In this document: one piece after another, positions 16,681-28,861 of the stretch | How positions within the stretch are numbered: position 1 is the first letter of the stretch | How the letters are laid out: each line of letters opens with the position of its first letter | From: Glandiceps talaboti | Taxonomy: Eukaryota > Hemichordata > Enteropneusta > Spengelidae | NCBI RefSeq assembly: GCF_964340395.1 | Contig: NC_135557.1 | Coordinates: forward strand, 16,659,867 to 16,723,866 | Reading direction: 5' to 3' | Length of the DNA: 64,000 nucleotides | The notes under the pieces: generated by a model | The model's input: only the letters and a program-made list of their open reading frames with translations | Told to the model about the DNA's origin: nothing | The model's database searches: none | Program-made: the position numbers and the translations under genes

Positions 16681-18742
16681 TTTCGTGCATTGTAAACGAT
16701 GCATTTAGGTGTTGTCTTCCCTGTATGTGCATAATTTTACACGTATTTTAAACAACGACCAAAGAAAGGATTTTTTCTAGTAGATGTTATTCAGTTGATG
16801 GGTGGTTGGTGCCATATTTCCATATATGAGTCATTGCCATTCGTCTTCGTTTTTCCTGACCACTATTGTAATAGAGGTACACAACGCAGCTATTTTACAG
16901 TGTGTCAACCAATGCTTTATGAACACAAACGATTGTCTCACTTAACGGTACTGTGTTGCCTTAGCTGCTCAGGTTTGGGCTATTGTGTTGACTACTTTTC
17001 GAGGCAAACGGATGGCATGGCTCAGCTTTAATAGTCATTCGTTCACACATTGTCAATTTTGCGACCATTCTATGCCTCGGCTTTTTTCCCGATGAAACAA
17101 CTATCAGGTTATGAAGTTAGAGTAGCCAGCCTGGAATCTGAATGTTACTGGGTGGCAAAAGTCCATGGCCGATGTTTGAACCATGAATTTGCTCGTCAAC
17201 CAACCTGTATATTTGGGGACCTGTAGGCTTTGGTGAGCGATTCTTAAATCCCGTGAACATACAGAGGTCACATTGGATTCTATACTGCCAAGGAAGTATA
17301 GAGATCAGTTGTACCGGTAGAGTTCTATGCCAAGGGTATGTAAAAACCACTTTGAGTACAGTGTGGAAAAGCGTTACATTTAAAAATAACGTCGTTATCA
17401 TTGAATAGCTTTCCTGGTTTTTAATTAAAACACATCTCCACAATGTGTGGCTATTTTAGCTACACTGGACGGGATACGTGTATATTTCAATATGTGACAC
17501 CTGGGAACAACTACCAATGTTTAGTCTGAATCAAACACACAGGAAAGGACTAAGTAATATCTATAAATGTGTAATGATGCAATTCAATATGAAGCGATTT
17601 GTATGACTGAAACACCTGTAAATAAAATAATCCACGCCATCTGTTTGACGGAAATACGGTACTCATTTGACCATAATACATATGCTAACAAAAGGACGGA
17701 TGTCAAATCATGCTGATATGGTTTTTCAAAACGTCGAGTGTAGAATTGCAAACTGTGTACGTCGAATGTTGTTAATATAACTACTGATATCTCAAACAAG
17801 GTTGGCGCCTCTCGTCTGGTCTGCTGCTGTACAAAGGACAGCTAAGAAAGGGGATGAGGGGTTGTACATATGATAGTATACGTGCTTCCGGCTAGTAACT
17901 GGAGTATCGGTCGTCTGCATGAGTTTGGCTTTAATATAAGGACTGCACTCGTGGTTTTGTATATCCCCAGACGAAGTGGAGGAAAATCTCACACATACTT
18001 CATACTGTAGTAGAATATATGTTAAGGATAACACTCAAGTATGATCTCTCAAGAAAGACATCTTACATTAGAAATTAATACGATGCCTTGAATCATGTCT
18101 TTGTAGATGTGCCGCCAAATTTTCCTTGTACAATATTGTGAAGTATTTATATGACATGGAGGATTTGTTTTCGACTTTTGACGTTGATTGTTGAATGTAC
18201 TTTGAGTTAAAAAGCAAAACAAAAACATCACAGTGCTGCTAGGAAAATGTACTCGAAATGCCTGCTGTGTGAACCCTTGCTATTTACTTATTTACTTATC
18301 ATCAAAATTTACATAAAATAGCCGGACAGCACACTGTTGGAAACCACTCCGCACACAAGGACCTAAGGTTTAACATAGCATGGCGCTCGACACGCACACT
18401 GGGTCATAGAAGAGTGCAAAAGGTCGCATACGACTAACCTCTTTAAAGACAGGACCTACCAATCATTTCATCTAATTGAAGTAAGATAATTTTACAAATC
18501 TACAGTGAAAATATTTTGATTTGGAAAGGGTAAAACGATTTGTCGTCCGCTCTAATTGTAACCTGCACTTTAAATTGACAAGGTACTGTACTAGGGTATT
18601 GTCCGAAAAAAATGTTATTAGAAAGTACAAAGTTATATATATGCATACATGTCTGGTTCTTAAAGAAATAAATTAAACAAAAAATATAAGAAACAAAGGT
18701 CAAACAGTCAGACTGACTGATACTGACAGACATACTGAAAGA
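16681..18742. other. No gene seen
   Basis: Holds a 108-codon minus-strand frame (17117-17443) and others of 71-80 codons. None is recognised and none has a convincing start or splice context. Confidence 0.55.
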
Positions 18743-18804
18743 CAGACAAGCATACATACATACATACATACATACATACATACATACATACATACATACA
18801 TACT

Positions 18805-18844
<40 letters not shown>

Positions 18845-18884
18845 TACATACATACATACATACATACATACATACATACATACA

Positions 18885-18918
<34 letters not shown>
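18743..18918. repeat. (CATA)n-(CAGA)n-(CATA)n sandwich
   Basis: A central block of about nine GACA units (about 18805-18843) lies between two CATA arrays. The preceding 18715-18750 is a decayed GACA/GACT version. Confidence 0.97.
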
Positions 18919-19740
18919 CATTTTGTCTCGGAAGGGACGACATTACTGTATATTTATTAGTAGATAATACATACGAGTATAATCTAACAGTGTTAATGTG
19001 ATGAATTCGATGATAACAGAACACATAAAAGTAATATCCATACGAATCTTCTTGGTTTCCGTATCATTATCTGATATGACGTTCCAAAGGATACGATTAT
19101 GCGAGGGCAAACATTGGCAAAGTTATAATACCTACCAAATGATGCGTGTACATGACTGACTGATGATTGTGTGGCAGCAAAGGTGAATGAACAGAGTCAT
19201 TGACTTGTAAATTATTATACCCTTGACAGTTCATTGTTTTCATAAGACCTAAAAGCTTCCGCAAATGTTGTAAGCGAAAATCCCATCAATCAATCAAACT
19301 GACCGTTCGACAGTTGCGGGTTATAAATATACAAATACACTGATAATTATAGCATTTCACTGTTCTTTTTTACTATAGTACATTTTCCGTTTCCCATATT
19401 CTCTTTGCATTGAGTCGACATAGTTCAACGTACTATCTGTACTATTTGAACTCTACCTTTTTATGCACATGCATAATAGTCACTTCACACAGAAAGAAAT
19501 TGCCTTGCCGAGACTCAAACCATCAAATATCAATTACGTTAACGGGTTAGTTGTGGACAGGTTTATAAACAAATGAAAAACCAATATTAACTGTGTATGT
19601 GTTATATTGAGGTCTTTTATATTTACAAAATGTCTCGTGCACAAATGTCAGAAAATGTCAAAAACTGTCACAAAACCCCACACCTGTTGAATAATAACAG
19701 TACGTATATGGGCATGTGAAACACTTGTGACTGTGAGATT
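18919..19740. other. No gene seen
   Basis: AT-rich DNA without recognised features. Confidence 0.55.
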
Positions 19741-19741
19741 A

Positions 19742-19843
19742 AGTATGTATATATGTATGTTTTAATGTATGTATGTATGTATGTATGTATGTATGTATGT
19801 ATGTATGTATGTATGTATGTATGTATGTACACACACACACACA
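19742..19843. repeat. (TATG)n followed by (CA)n
   Basis: About 19 TATG units, then an abrupt switch to (AC)n at about 19828-19842. Confidence 0.97.
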
Positions 19844-19887
19844 ATGTAATATTTGTACCAGAGCATTATAGACATATCCCAGTGTTA

Positions 19888-19933
19888 ACTCATAACATCC
19901 AGGGATGTTATAACATCCAGGGATGTTATGAGT
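19888..19933. repeat. 46-bp double palindrome
   Basis: Two copies of ATAACATCC-AG-GGATGTTAT lie head to tail and are bounded by ACTC and GAGT. The whole block is its own reverse complement except at the two AG centres. It could form one 46-nt cruciform or two 20-nt hairpins. Confidence 0.85.
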
Positions 19934-20070
19934 CATTACTCAGAGTTTCACGCGATCATCCGGCGATTTATAAATTCAAATTGTGAAGTACTATACATAG
20001 GTCAAGGTATACATGTTGACCTTGACAATTTCAAATTTTCAGTTGCCTTGGAGAGCTATCAGACATAAAA

Positions 20071-20294
20071 ATGAAAGAAGACGAGTCTGATATTACATTA
20101 TGGATTTACACTACGGACCCTTTCACCAGAAGAATCGTCGGGTGTAACAGTAGGGTGTAATAGTAGTCGTTGGCTCTACATTCTGCTTTATGTACATAAC
20201 TTTAGTAACGACTACTAATACTATTACACCCGACGATCCTTCTGGTGAAACGGTCCGTAGTGTAAATCCATAATGTGATATCAGAGTCGTCTTC

Positions 20295-20300
<6 letters not shown>
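20071..20300. mobile_element. Foldback/MITE-like inverted repeat element, 230 bp
   Basis: The two ends are near-perfect reverse complements, starting ATGAAAGAAGACGA on the left and ending TCGTCTTCTTTCAT on the right. Arms of about 100 bases differ at only a few positions, plus one indel where the left arm has an extra copy of a GTGTAA-AGTA motif. The loop is about 35 bases (around 20167-20205). There is no open reading frame. The right end abuts an AT dinucleotide tract, so a TA-type target is plausible, but no clear target duplication is visible. This is consistent with a non-autonomous DNA transposon. Confidence 0.75.

Positions 20301-20386
<86 letters not shown>
20297..20386. repeat. (AT)n tract abutting the foldback element
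   Basis: About 44 AT units begin within the last bases of the foldback element at 20071-20300. Confidence 0.97.
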
Positions 20387-20390
<4 letters not shown>

Positions 20391-21095
20391 CCTTCCATGC
20401 TTTGGTGTCAGTGAACTAATATCCGTTGAAACATATTAACAGAATAGTCTGTGATGATATTAAAATATTCATAAGCAGGGAATACAGTGATTATATTATC
20501 AGGGTATTTATCTACCCAGGTCAGAATCGAGCTGTATATGACACAGTTCGATGGATGTGTGCATGTTTTTCTTTTAATATTCAAAACATTGAAAATTCTT
20601 ATTGGTGTAAATCATTATATATTATATGTAGTAACGACGATGCAATTTACAGAGGATACAACTGAGACATCGTGTTTCTGTCGATAATGAATTTGTGGCA
20701 GACATAGAGTACAATATTATCGTTTTATCCTTTGGACATGAAGAAAAATAATGTTGATACTACGCCCAAGGAAAGTACAGATAATTGCCTTTGAGAAATC
20801 GAATCGTGAGTCTGGTTGAACAGAGCTTCCATCTATCTATCTAATTGTATCTAAATAACTGATAGTTATAGTGCAGGTCCTCGGCCATTTATTGTTTTTA
20901 TTAGGTTCTGGTTAACCCGTCTGTTATTTTGTCCGAGGCTCAGCCTCTGATAACTGATGGGGGTTATATTAACCAAAACTGTCCTCATAAAAACAGTAAA
21001 TGGCTAAGGATCTGTACTATATATAACGTAATAACGTATCCTCTTGGTTGCCGTACCTTGGTATCTCCTAGCCAACCACATCAGAAACCCCCTCC
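20387..21095. other. No gene seen
   Basis: Overlapping 79- and 66-codon frames at 20426-20687 are not recognised. Confidence 0.55.
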
Positions 21096-21212
21096 CCCCA
21101 ACAAAACAAAACAAAATAAAACAAAACAAAACAAAACAAAGCCATATACATAGACAAACAAACAAACAAACAGATAGACATATAAACAAATAAACAAACA
21201 AACAAACAAATG
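21096..21212. repeat. (AAAAC)n and (AAAC)n repeats
   Basis: About seven AAAAC-type units, then TAGACAAAC and several AAAC units with TAAAC and GATAGAC interruptions. A C-rich CCCCCTCCCCCC precedes them. Confidence 0.95.
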
Positions 21213-24200
21213 ATGTAGAATCCTTCAATTCTCCGACTACATACTTCATTAAAACCATTGTTACGCAATTTAATAACCAACATTTTTATGACTAAAGAAA
21301 GCTGAATCAATTATATATATATATATATACCTCTTAGCAATAATCTAATTGAACAGCGACGCACTTATTGATGAAAATATGAAGTACGTGATTTGCTTGC
21401 AGAGTGCATTATTGACTGTCAAAGGCCGAGAACAAAACTACTTTGAGTACCAACACCACATCCTAAGGTTTTTTAAGAATCTTAAGGTTGTGTTTGTTTT
21501 TGAATAAAGATCAATATCTTTTTGTTCGATTTTAAATTATGGATTTCTATAAAATGGGATCAGTACATACACCTCTCATACGTCGTATCATATACATTTA
21601 ATGCTACAGGAAATACTGGCTTGATTTGACGCATGGATAAAAGTGATTTGTCACATTGCTACAAACAATGTCTACCATACCCTAGTGTATAAAGTTCGAT
21701 ATAAACATGACCATTTGAAAGCGTTGCACGATCGTGCCTTAACACACCTATCAGGTTGTCTTAATCAGCATGATTGTGATTTTGAACTCAGTTTACGATA
21801 CAAACGACACCCAATCTGTCTTCTTGTTGATGTATATTTACGATTGCTTGGCCAGAAAAAAAACCCAGCAGTCAACGATTTCACGATTCACAACTAGAGA
21901 TCTACCTGTTTAGGGAAATGGTCTCCAAGGTCATCAGTATTACGTGTACTATAATAGCATCGGTTTAGACGCCATGTTCTTATTTATTGCTTTACGTGTG
22001 TGTCTCCTCAACTCTCTGATGAATTAGTAATATAATCGTGACGTTTAGTAATCTTATGCATTGTAGAAATATCCTGCAGATTTCTCAAAGTAAAGAGACG
22101 GAATCTCAAGAGCATACACAAATCTTCTTATTTTCTTTATCCAGAAGAATAATTTAATGTCGTTAACTATGTTAAATAATCGTCTGGTAAGACTTTGAAC
22201 CGATTAAAGAATCAGATATCAGTTGAATTACATCATGTCTTAGGAATTATGCTGTTTTCAATTATGCGATATTTAAACATATTTGCGATCTTTGTCTTTG
22301 ATTGACAAATCTCGCGCAGACATGTCCAAAATGTCACATATTTGAAAACAACATAAAATCACGGATATGACGTAATGTGATCGATCTCTTATGGAGGGTA
22401 ATTATTCATTTTAATGCTAGTCGAAAAAGCATCAAACCAAGGGGTGGAAAGGCGAAGGGGGCTAGAAGAGCTCGTTCGTTCGTATGTGTGTGTGCGTCTG
22501 TACGAGGTCGGTCATATCGATCACATGCACAGTACATGACAGTTTCCTCTGTGTGCGTCTTTACAAGATTAGCATATCTCTGACAGACCAATTTCATTCC
22601 AAACTTAGTAAAATATTGATATACCAACTGGCATATTGTGCTTTCGTTACTGTTTGACCTTTATTGTTGTGACCTCGCCAACTTTGAATGACTGGCAGCC
22701 CAACTGGCAGCCACGCATATGTTAAAAAAAATATGTCGAATATAGCCCAGGGACTATTGTAGTAACTCATTTCAATTGCCTGCCCTTATGTTATCATTTA
22801 TGATTTATCAGCTGTCACCAACATCTCTTATTGTTTTTCCTTCCAAGACCAAATGTCATAAAATGATATAATATTGCGTTCGTTCACTTTCCACAATGTT
22901 TCCTAATATAGTAAATGAATGGTAAAAAAACTACTGTAGAAATAGGCCACATAGCATCTACGCACACCCAACGATTTTGACCTTAAGTCTTTTGTTACCC
23001 CTCCCCTCCCTTCGCCTCTTTGTTATTATCGGTAGATAAGTCAACATTAGAATCGAATATTCGCAAGTTTTATTTTACAGCAGGACCTGCCTGTAATGAT
23101 ATTGGTACGGTGTGAGTGCGTTTGTGTCTCGCTTCATTTTCATTCTCCAATATCGTCAGTTTTGTATAGGAATACTAGGGGCGCTATAGCTGAAACAAAC
23201 ACGTACTTCTTGAGAAACAACACGTGGTGGAATGAACAAATTAACTATTTGAAGAGAGGGTAATACGTGAGACATTTGTAGTATGCACTTTTAGAGTCAC
23301 TACCCATAACCGAGAATTTTCATTGCTGTATAGGTAATCGAAAACGACTCGTGCTGTCTAATGCAGCCTACACAATTTATCTCTGTGCCACATAAACATC
23401 TGATGAGCAGGATTCATTAACTAGTATGTTAGCCTGTTACGTGTAAGGAGCATCCGACTGACAGAATGCAGATACTCCCAGCATCGTATAGGATTAGCTC
23501 GATAACTGCAAGAGTTATTTTCCCCCTTAAGCCTTGAAGTATTGACTGACCAATGGCGCCAACCAGTCGACGGGTCGCCGTCATGCAGGTTTGAGAAAAG
23601 ATTGGGTTGCACAAGTCAGAGTATTATTAATTTTCATTTTCAGACATTGTGCACTAACGTCCTGACATTTGTTCAGCTTAAGGGAATTTTGTGTTATGCG
23701 GTAATGGGTAAATGATGAGAGGAGGGTATAGTATATCTAACAGGTAAGAGGATGGTAATATCTTCATTGTACCATGGTTTTTATTTTCAAACATTACGTA
23801 ACTCGGTGAATATATTATTGAGTGAGACTTGTGTTCTCTGATGTAAAGGCTGTCTTGTTCTTTGCTGTAACAATTTTATTATTCAATCTTCCCTATGGTG
23901 ACAATCTTACATGTGTAGATGTGTGTGGATTATCTCCCATTTTGTACACAGTCTGGTTTTCCTTTATTGAAGGGTGTATGTGCGAGTCGGCGAAATTCAT
24001 AGATACGAAGGCAACAAAACGTCTTATCCTACACTGTTCATGGTACCTACCTATTTTACCATCGTTATGTGTAATAAGACTTTTAACACAACTAAAACGC
24101 AATGAAGCTTTTTTTTTCGTTGAAAAAAAGCCGGGTAGAAATCTTCACTTTCTTTCAAATAAATGTGATGAAGCATGCATTGAGCAGGTTTGCCCCTCGT

Positions 24201-25682
24201 TAAAACGCTACATTAATTTGCAATTCGTTGTTAGCTTTAGGCCGATATTATAGCCACAAGCTTTGATGTTCGGCAGCTGATCAATTAGATCGGCTACTGG
24301 CGCAATTCGCAAACATATCACATAAAGCCGAATCAATCAACGACTGATGCAGAAGAGATTATCTCTCACTTTACAAGAATAGTCCAAACGTGATTCGCAC
24401 TTGATTTATTTAAGATGCCCCCTTTGACAACAAAGCCGAGAAAATAAGACGAGCGCGATTGCAAGAACTTTATGACGCGGTCGCCTTTACATGTTAATCT
24501 GAGTTAGGATTTAAACGCAGACAATACCTTGAATCGCTTTTCGTTGAATAAAGTGTTCTGATAGTGGTAGGTATGTGATTTGGTTCACATGAAGGCTTGC
24601 AAACAGGACCCTTTCGAAACTAAAGGTTTTGCATATTGAATATAAATCGTCTGAGTACTGAACGTTTATCGAGTCGTTATCTCCCTGAACTATGAGACAA
24701 GATACCACTACGAATTATTTACGTTTATGACACTGTACGCAGTGTTCCGTATTCTAATTAGAATATCAGAGCTACGCGTTAATCTGGTCAAATTTAAGTC
24801 ATTATTTCTTGTAAACCTGAAAAAAAAACATATTTCATTTACGTTACTATATAGAGTCCCCGCGATGTCTTCACGATATCTCTCCTAATGCTCTCCTTTA
24901 TGTCACTCCATCGTTAGACGCATTTTGTCTTGATTCATATACAAATGAGCACTTGTTATACCACACCTGTCGTTTATTTGTAATCAAAATACTGCCTGTG
25001 ATATTGGACTCATGAAAACAAGTACTCACGTTCCATCAATTGTATGCGAAGAAACACATATCCATTAAGATAGCGTCTGGCAAAAGTAGACATTTAATAG
25101 CTCGTGAACTGAAATCACTGGTACATAAAAACAACGGTGAAATAGGTACACTTGTATGAACATATATAGGGTTTATATGCCACGAGGTAAATAGAGGCTT
25201 TTCGTGTACATATAAGGAGAGGCCAACAAAGTTCTTGAAAGCAATTCCACTCTTTTTATTATACGAGTCGTCAACTATCGACCCAATGGATTTGTTTGCA
25301 ACACGAAGACGACACCACCCTGATGAAAAATACTGGCAAGCCTTACAATTCTTTCTACTTTCTTTTCCCGTCACTCAAATTGAAACTCTGAAAGCATAAC
25401 CCGTATTTCCCTTTTTGGATCGACTTTCTGGGAAAATCGATTCAGCTTATGTTCCATTTATCAAAGCCTGTTAGTCACTTTGTTGAAAGTACTTTGACAA
25501 TTTGATTACGATTTTAATACATAGCATGCCGTAGATGGCTCTGAGCGGAATGTAATCAAATTTTTGAACTTATTGTGAAATTACGCTATAAACTTCAATG
25601 TCTAAATAACTGACACTTCCGTGTAATGTGGATAGGTGAAAATGTATCAAAACAAAACGACATAAAGGAAATGTTGTTTATT
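21213..25682. other. No supported gene
   Basis: Contains a short AT run (about 21312-21329) and several frames under 145 codons. The longest is listed separately as doubtful. A 112-codon minus frame (25036-25374) is not recognised. Confidence 0.55.
23822..24253 (+). CDS. Unrecognised 143-codon open frame, doubtful
   Basis: The longest open frame outside the GPCR and the microsatellites. The start is hydrophobic (VKAVLFFAVTILLFNL at residues 8-23) and could be read as a signal peptide or membrane segment. Several cysteines follow, at 31, 35, 53, 55 and 72. No family is recognised. In DNA this AT-rich, about 0.3 such frames are expected by chance over 64 kb on both strands, so it is probably not a gene. 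It has no microsatellite content. The ATG is a weak Kozak context. Confidence 0.12.
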   Translation: MRLVFSDVKAVLFFAVTILLFNLPYGDNLTCVDVCGLSPILYTVWFSFIEGCMCESAKFIDTKATKRLILHCSWYLPILPSLCVIRLLTQLKRNEAFFFVEKKPGRNLHFLSNKCDEACIEQVCPSLKRYINLQFVVSFRPIL

Positions 25683-25766
25683 GTTTGTATGTATGTATGT
25701 ATGTATGTATGTATGTATGTATGTATGTATGTATGTATGTATGTATGTATGTATGTATGTATGTAT
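25683..25766. repeat. (GTAT)n microsatellite
   Basis: About 20 nearly perfect units. Confidence 0.97.
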
Positions 25767-25917
25767 GCGTGATGGTATTTACCAGTTACTACACAGGTAT
25801 TTGTCAGGTTTTCTAATACCTACTGATATCTTGCCCTTATCATATGTAAAAGAATATTAATTCGAAATTGTACTTATTGATCAGAACTGTTTTACTCATT
25901 AAGTTTGCACATGTGCC

Positions 25918-25970
25918 ACATGTGTGTGTGTGTGTGTGTGTCCGTGCGCGTGGGTTGGTGGGTGGGTGTA
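25918..25970. repeat. (TG)n and GGGT-rich stretch
   Basis: About ten TG units (25920-25940), then CCGTGCGCGTGGGTTGGTGG and a further GGGTG. The strand is G/T only over most of its length. Confidence 0.9.
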
Positions 25971-27787
25971 CGGTTGGATTTACGAATATATAACACTATT
26001 CATAAATTTGATAATAATTCCATGACTTCCATATTAAATGGAGTGTGCAATGACGAATGCAGTTAAATTTCTACATACACATACCATTTCAGCTCTTTCA
26101 ACTCTTTCAGTGTGAAATAAACCAATTATTTTATATCAAAAATGCCGTATACATGAAGCTGTAATATTTATTAAATATAAATTGCAGAATCATCGATTAT
26201 GAAATGCAATATACATCACAATAAATTGCTCAATAATATATAAAGGGTGTGTAATATTGTAATTAAGAAATACATGCATGTTCTCACGAGTTATAAAAAA
26301 GTTTAATCTATATGTCTGAAATTTATTACTCCGGTATTGTATTGGTATAGCAGTTGATTAGAAATAGTAACATAATCGTAGCAACGGAACGGTAACGGTG
26401 AAAAGATTGCATATTATACGAGCTCTTCTAAATCTAGCATTGAGTTTTTTGTCCGTTTCATATTTTAATCATCTATTCATTTCGTGTCTGTTATCAGTGT
26501 TCGTGCACAGTACGTTTATCACTGCATCAATACATTCCTCTGATCTTGGGTATAAAAGTGCTATAGATTGTTGGTAAGGTTGGACATACTTTCGACAACC
26601 AAAACGTGTCTATAATGGATGAATATTGTATGAGACATCATGTATCTGATGAAACTGGTGCATACTGAATTCGAAGAACAGGTTTAGGTGAGCGTACTTG
26701 TATGTACCACCTAGCAGTCATCCTGCGAGATTCATTTTGCTAAAATTCACTTTATTCTGTACTGCTTTATGTGAGAATTATAAATTGTGGCAGAAGCATC
26801 GTGTTAAATGCATATCTTGCAGGACAATGAGGCTGCGAGAGACAGTTTAATTCTCACAAATGTCATGCCTGGGAATGTCGGTTTATCGTTCTAGCAATGT
26901 TCAGAGGAAGTGGTAATGCCTCGTACAAATGGTTACCTAATGACACTTTTGTTCTTGGCCTCTTTCTTTACAGCATGATTCAATGTTTATAAAGTTGCCT
27001 AATATTTTATGTTTGAGCTGCGTTTCGTGAAGTCGCTAAATGCTACATATATATGTAATTGTGACCACCTTTCACTTCATTATCGAATTATTAGAATTGC
27101 ACACAAGTGTTAATGGGTTTCTTTAGAGTCAACAATATGGCAAGCTCTGCCTCCAGCCTCTTGGTTGTATACGGATCGGAAACGTGAATTTCTTTGTCAT
27201 ACGTATGGAGGTTGTTGATGCATAGATCCGATGATTGCCTAACAATCCTCACAACTACCCTTTGTACACATTAATGTATACGATGAATGAATAGAGAATA
27301 TAACAAAGTATTTTCATAATGCATATAAATAGACATAGTTGTTAGCGTTTTATGCCAACACATTCTGTAATCACCGAGGAATAAAAATGCAATTTTGTAA
27401 ATTTGAGTGAGTTCACCTTTGTACGACATGGTCGTTACGACTCGTTGGCGTTCATCTTTCCAGCTTTTCGTTGAGCTGTGTTTATTGTCACTGCAAACAC
27501 AGTGGTTACGAATATTAATTATTTTCTAGCCAACGTTTAGTTGTCGACAAATTGTCTCGGTTGGACGATTAGATATAATGCGAATCGCATGATTAAATGG
27601 CCGTACGTATACTATATAAGTATTGAGCAAAATATTAGTACAATGATTGAAATGGCGGGTTATCATAAGAATTGTGTTCGTATCTTTGTCGTTGTATGTC
27701 AAATGTTGTTATCTGTATATATATAAAACTATTGCGCTCTGCCATTGCGGTATAGACCACTGTCTTAGCAGATTGATACTCACCGAG

Positions 27788-27788
<1 letters not shown>
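25971..27788. other. No gene seen
   Basis: AT-rich DNA with no open frame over 61 codons outside repeats. Confidence 0.6.

Positions 27789-27874
<86 letters not shown>
27789..27874. repeat. (TA)n tract
   Basis: About 42 TA units. Confidence 0.97.
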
Positions 27875-27876
<2 letters not shown>

Positions 27877-28498
27877 GCTTCATATATTCCACCATGTACT
27901 ACCATGTACCACCGCGCTGTTTTCTATGGAGACGGTGACGATGACGCACTGTCCGTATGTTACAGTTCTGACGTGAATCAACACAGAACTGTTTTCTATA
28001 TTGACCGAAATCAACCTTTAATTATTTTGATATATAATACTTGTAAACAAACAATTTTGTTTAATCAAAACCAAACTGTATCACAATAAAAGCGATTGCT
28101 TGTGGAAATTCTGTCCTGAACTTATACTCATGCTATCATAGACTGAGAGCGGAAAATTGAATTTGCATGCAGTAATTATATTGAAACCGTTTTATCAATG
28201 TCCTATTGTGAAGGGAAAACAAATCGTGTGTCAATCATGGCGCTGTCGACATTTTACACAATTACCCTGTGGATCTGGAGTGCCTAGTTAAAAGGTATCA
28301 GCGATTCCCAAATATCAAAGGTGATAGTCACCTAGTATTCTAAATCATCTGATCGCATTGGAAGCAGTTTGAGAAGCTAGCTGTTTGCTCCAAAAGCACG
28401 AGCTACACGTACACCAACATGAATCGCCGCCGACGCAGTGAGTACTCAAACAGAATTATCGTCCTATTCGTGAGTGAGTGAGGCTGATATCAGTGACG
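27875..28498. other. No gene seen
   Basis: AT-rich flank of the SINE, nothing recognised. Confidence 0.55.
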
Positions 28499-28861
28499 AC
28501 AATAATAATAATAATAATGTTCGGTTCTTATATAGCGCTTTCCCACACCGTGCTCAAAGCGCTTTACAATTTATTACCCCTGGCTCGGATCAGAACGGCA
28601 CAACGGCCCTTTAGTCTTCCTCAACTCCCCGGGGAGCATATAATCCATTGCAGCCATTTAAGCGCATAGGATTAAAGCCTTCACATTGCAACCTACATCC
28701 TACCAGGTCCCCAATTATACAGCTGGGTTGAAGCACAGTCGTGGTTCAAATCTTGCCCAAGGACTTTAGCCACTCAGAAACAAACAGCAAGCAGCGACAG
28801 GGCTCGAACCTGCAACCTGTAGATTCCAAACCAGTCACGCTAACCATTCGCCCATCATGAC
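28499..28861 (-). mobile_element. tRNA-derived SINE with LINE-L2-like 3' tail
   Basis: Read on the minus strand, the 5' end is tRNA-like. The A box TGGGCGAATGG (28844-28854) matches TRGYNNARNGG at 10 of 11 positions, and the B box GGTTCGAGCC (28801-28810) lies 33 bases on. The T-arm around the B box keeps a 5-bp stem (GCAGG with CCTGT, one G-U). The acceptor stem does not pair well, so this is a SINE head and not a working tRNA. The body runs to a 3' end with the inverted repeat AAAGCGCT / AGCGCTTT (28556-28563 and 28534-28541), then GCGCTATATAAG and an (ATT)n tail at 28499-28518. From memory, this tail resembles the 3' ends of L2-clade LINEs, whose reverse transcriptase would mobilise it. 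No target-site duplication is evident, so the copy is probably old. Confidence 0.8.

Noticed and set aside
28478-28669. 63-codon open frame
   Set aside because: Runs through the SINE tail and body; no coding signal.
28799-28861. Functional tRNA gene on the minus strand
   Set aside because: The acceptor stem does not pair and the sequence continues into a SINE body and tail.
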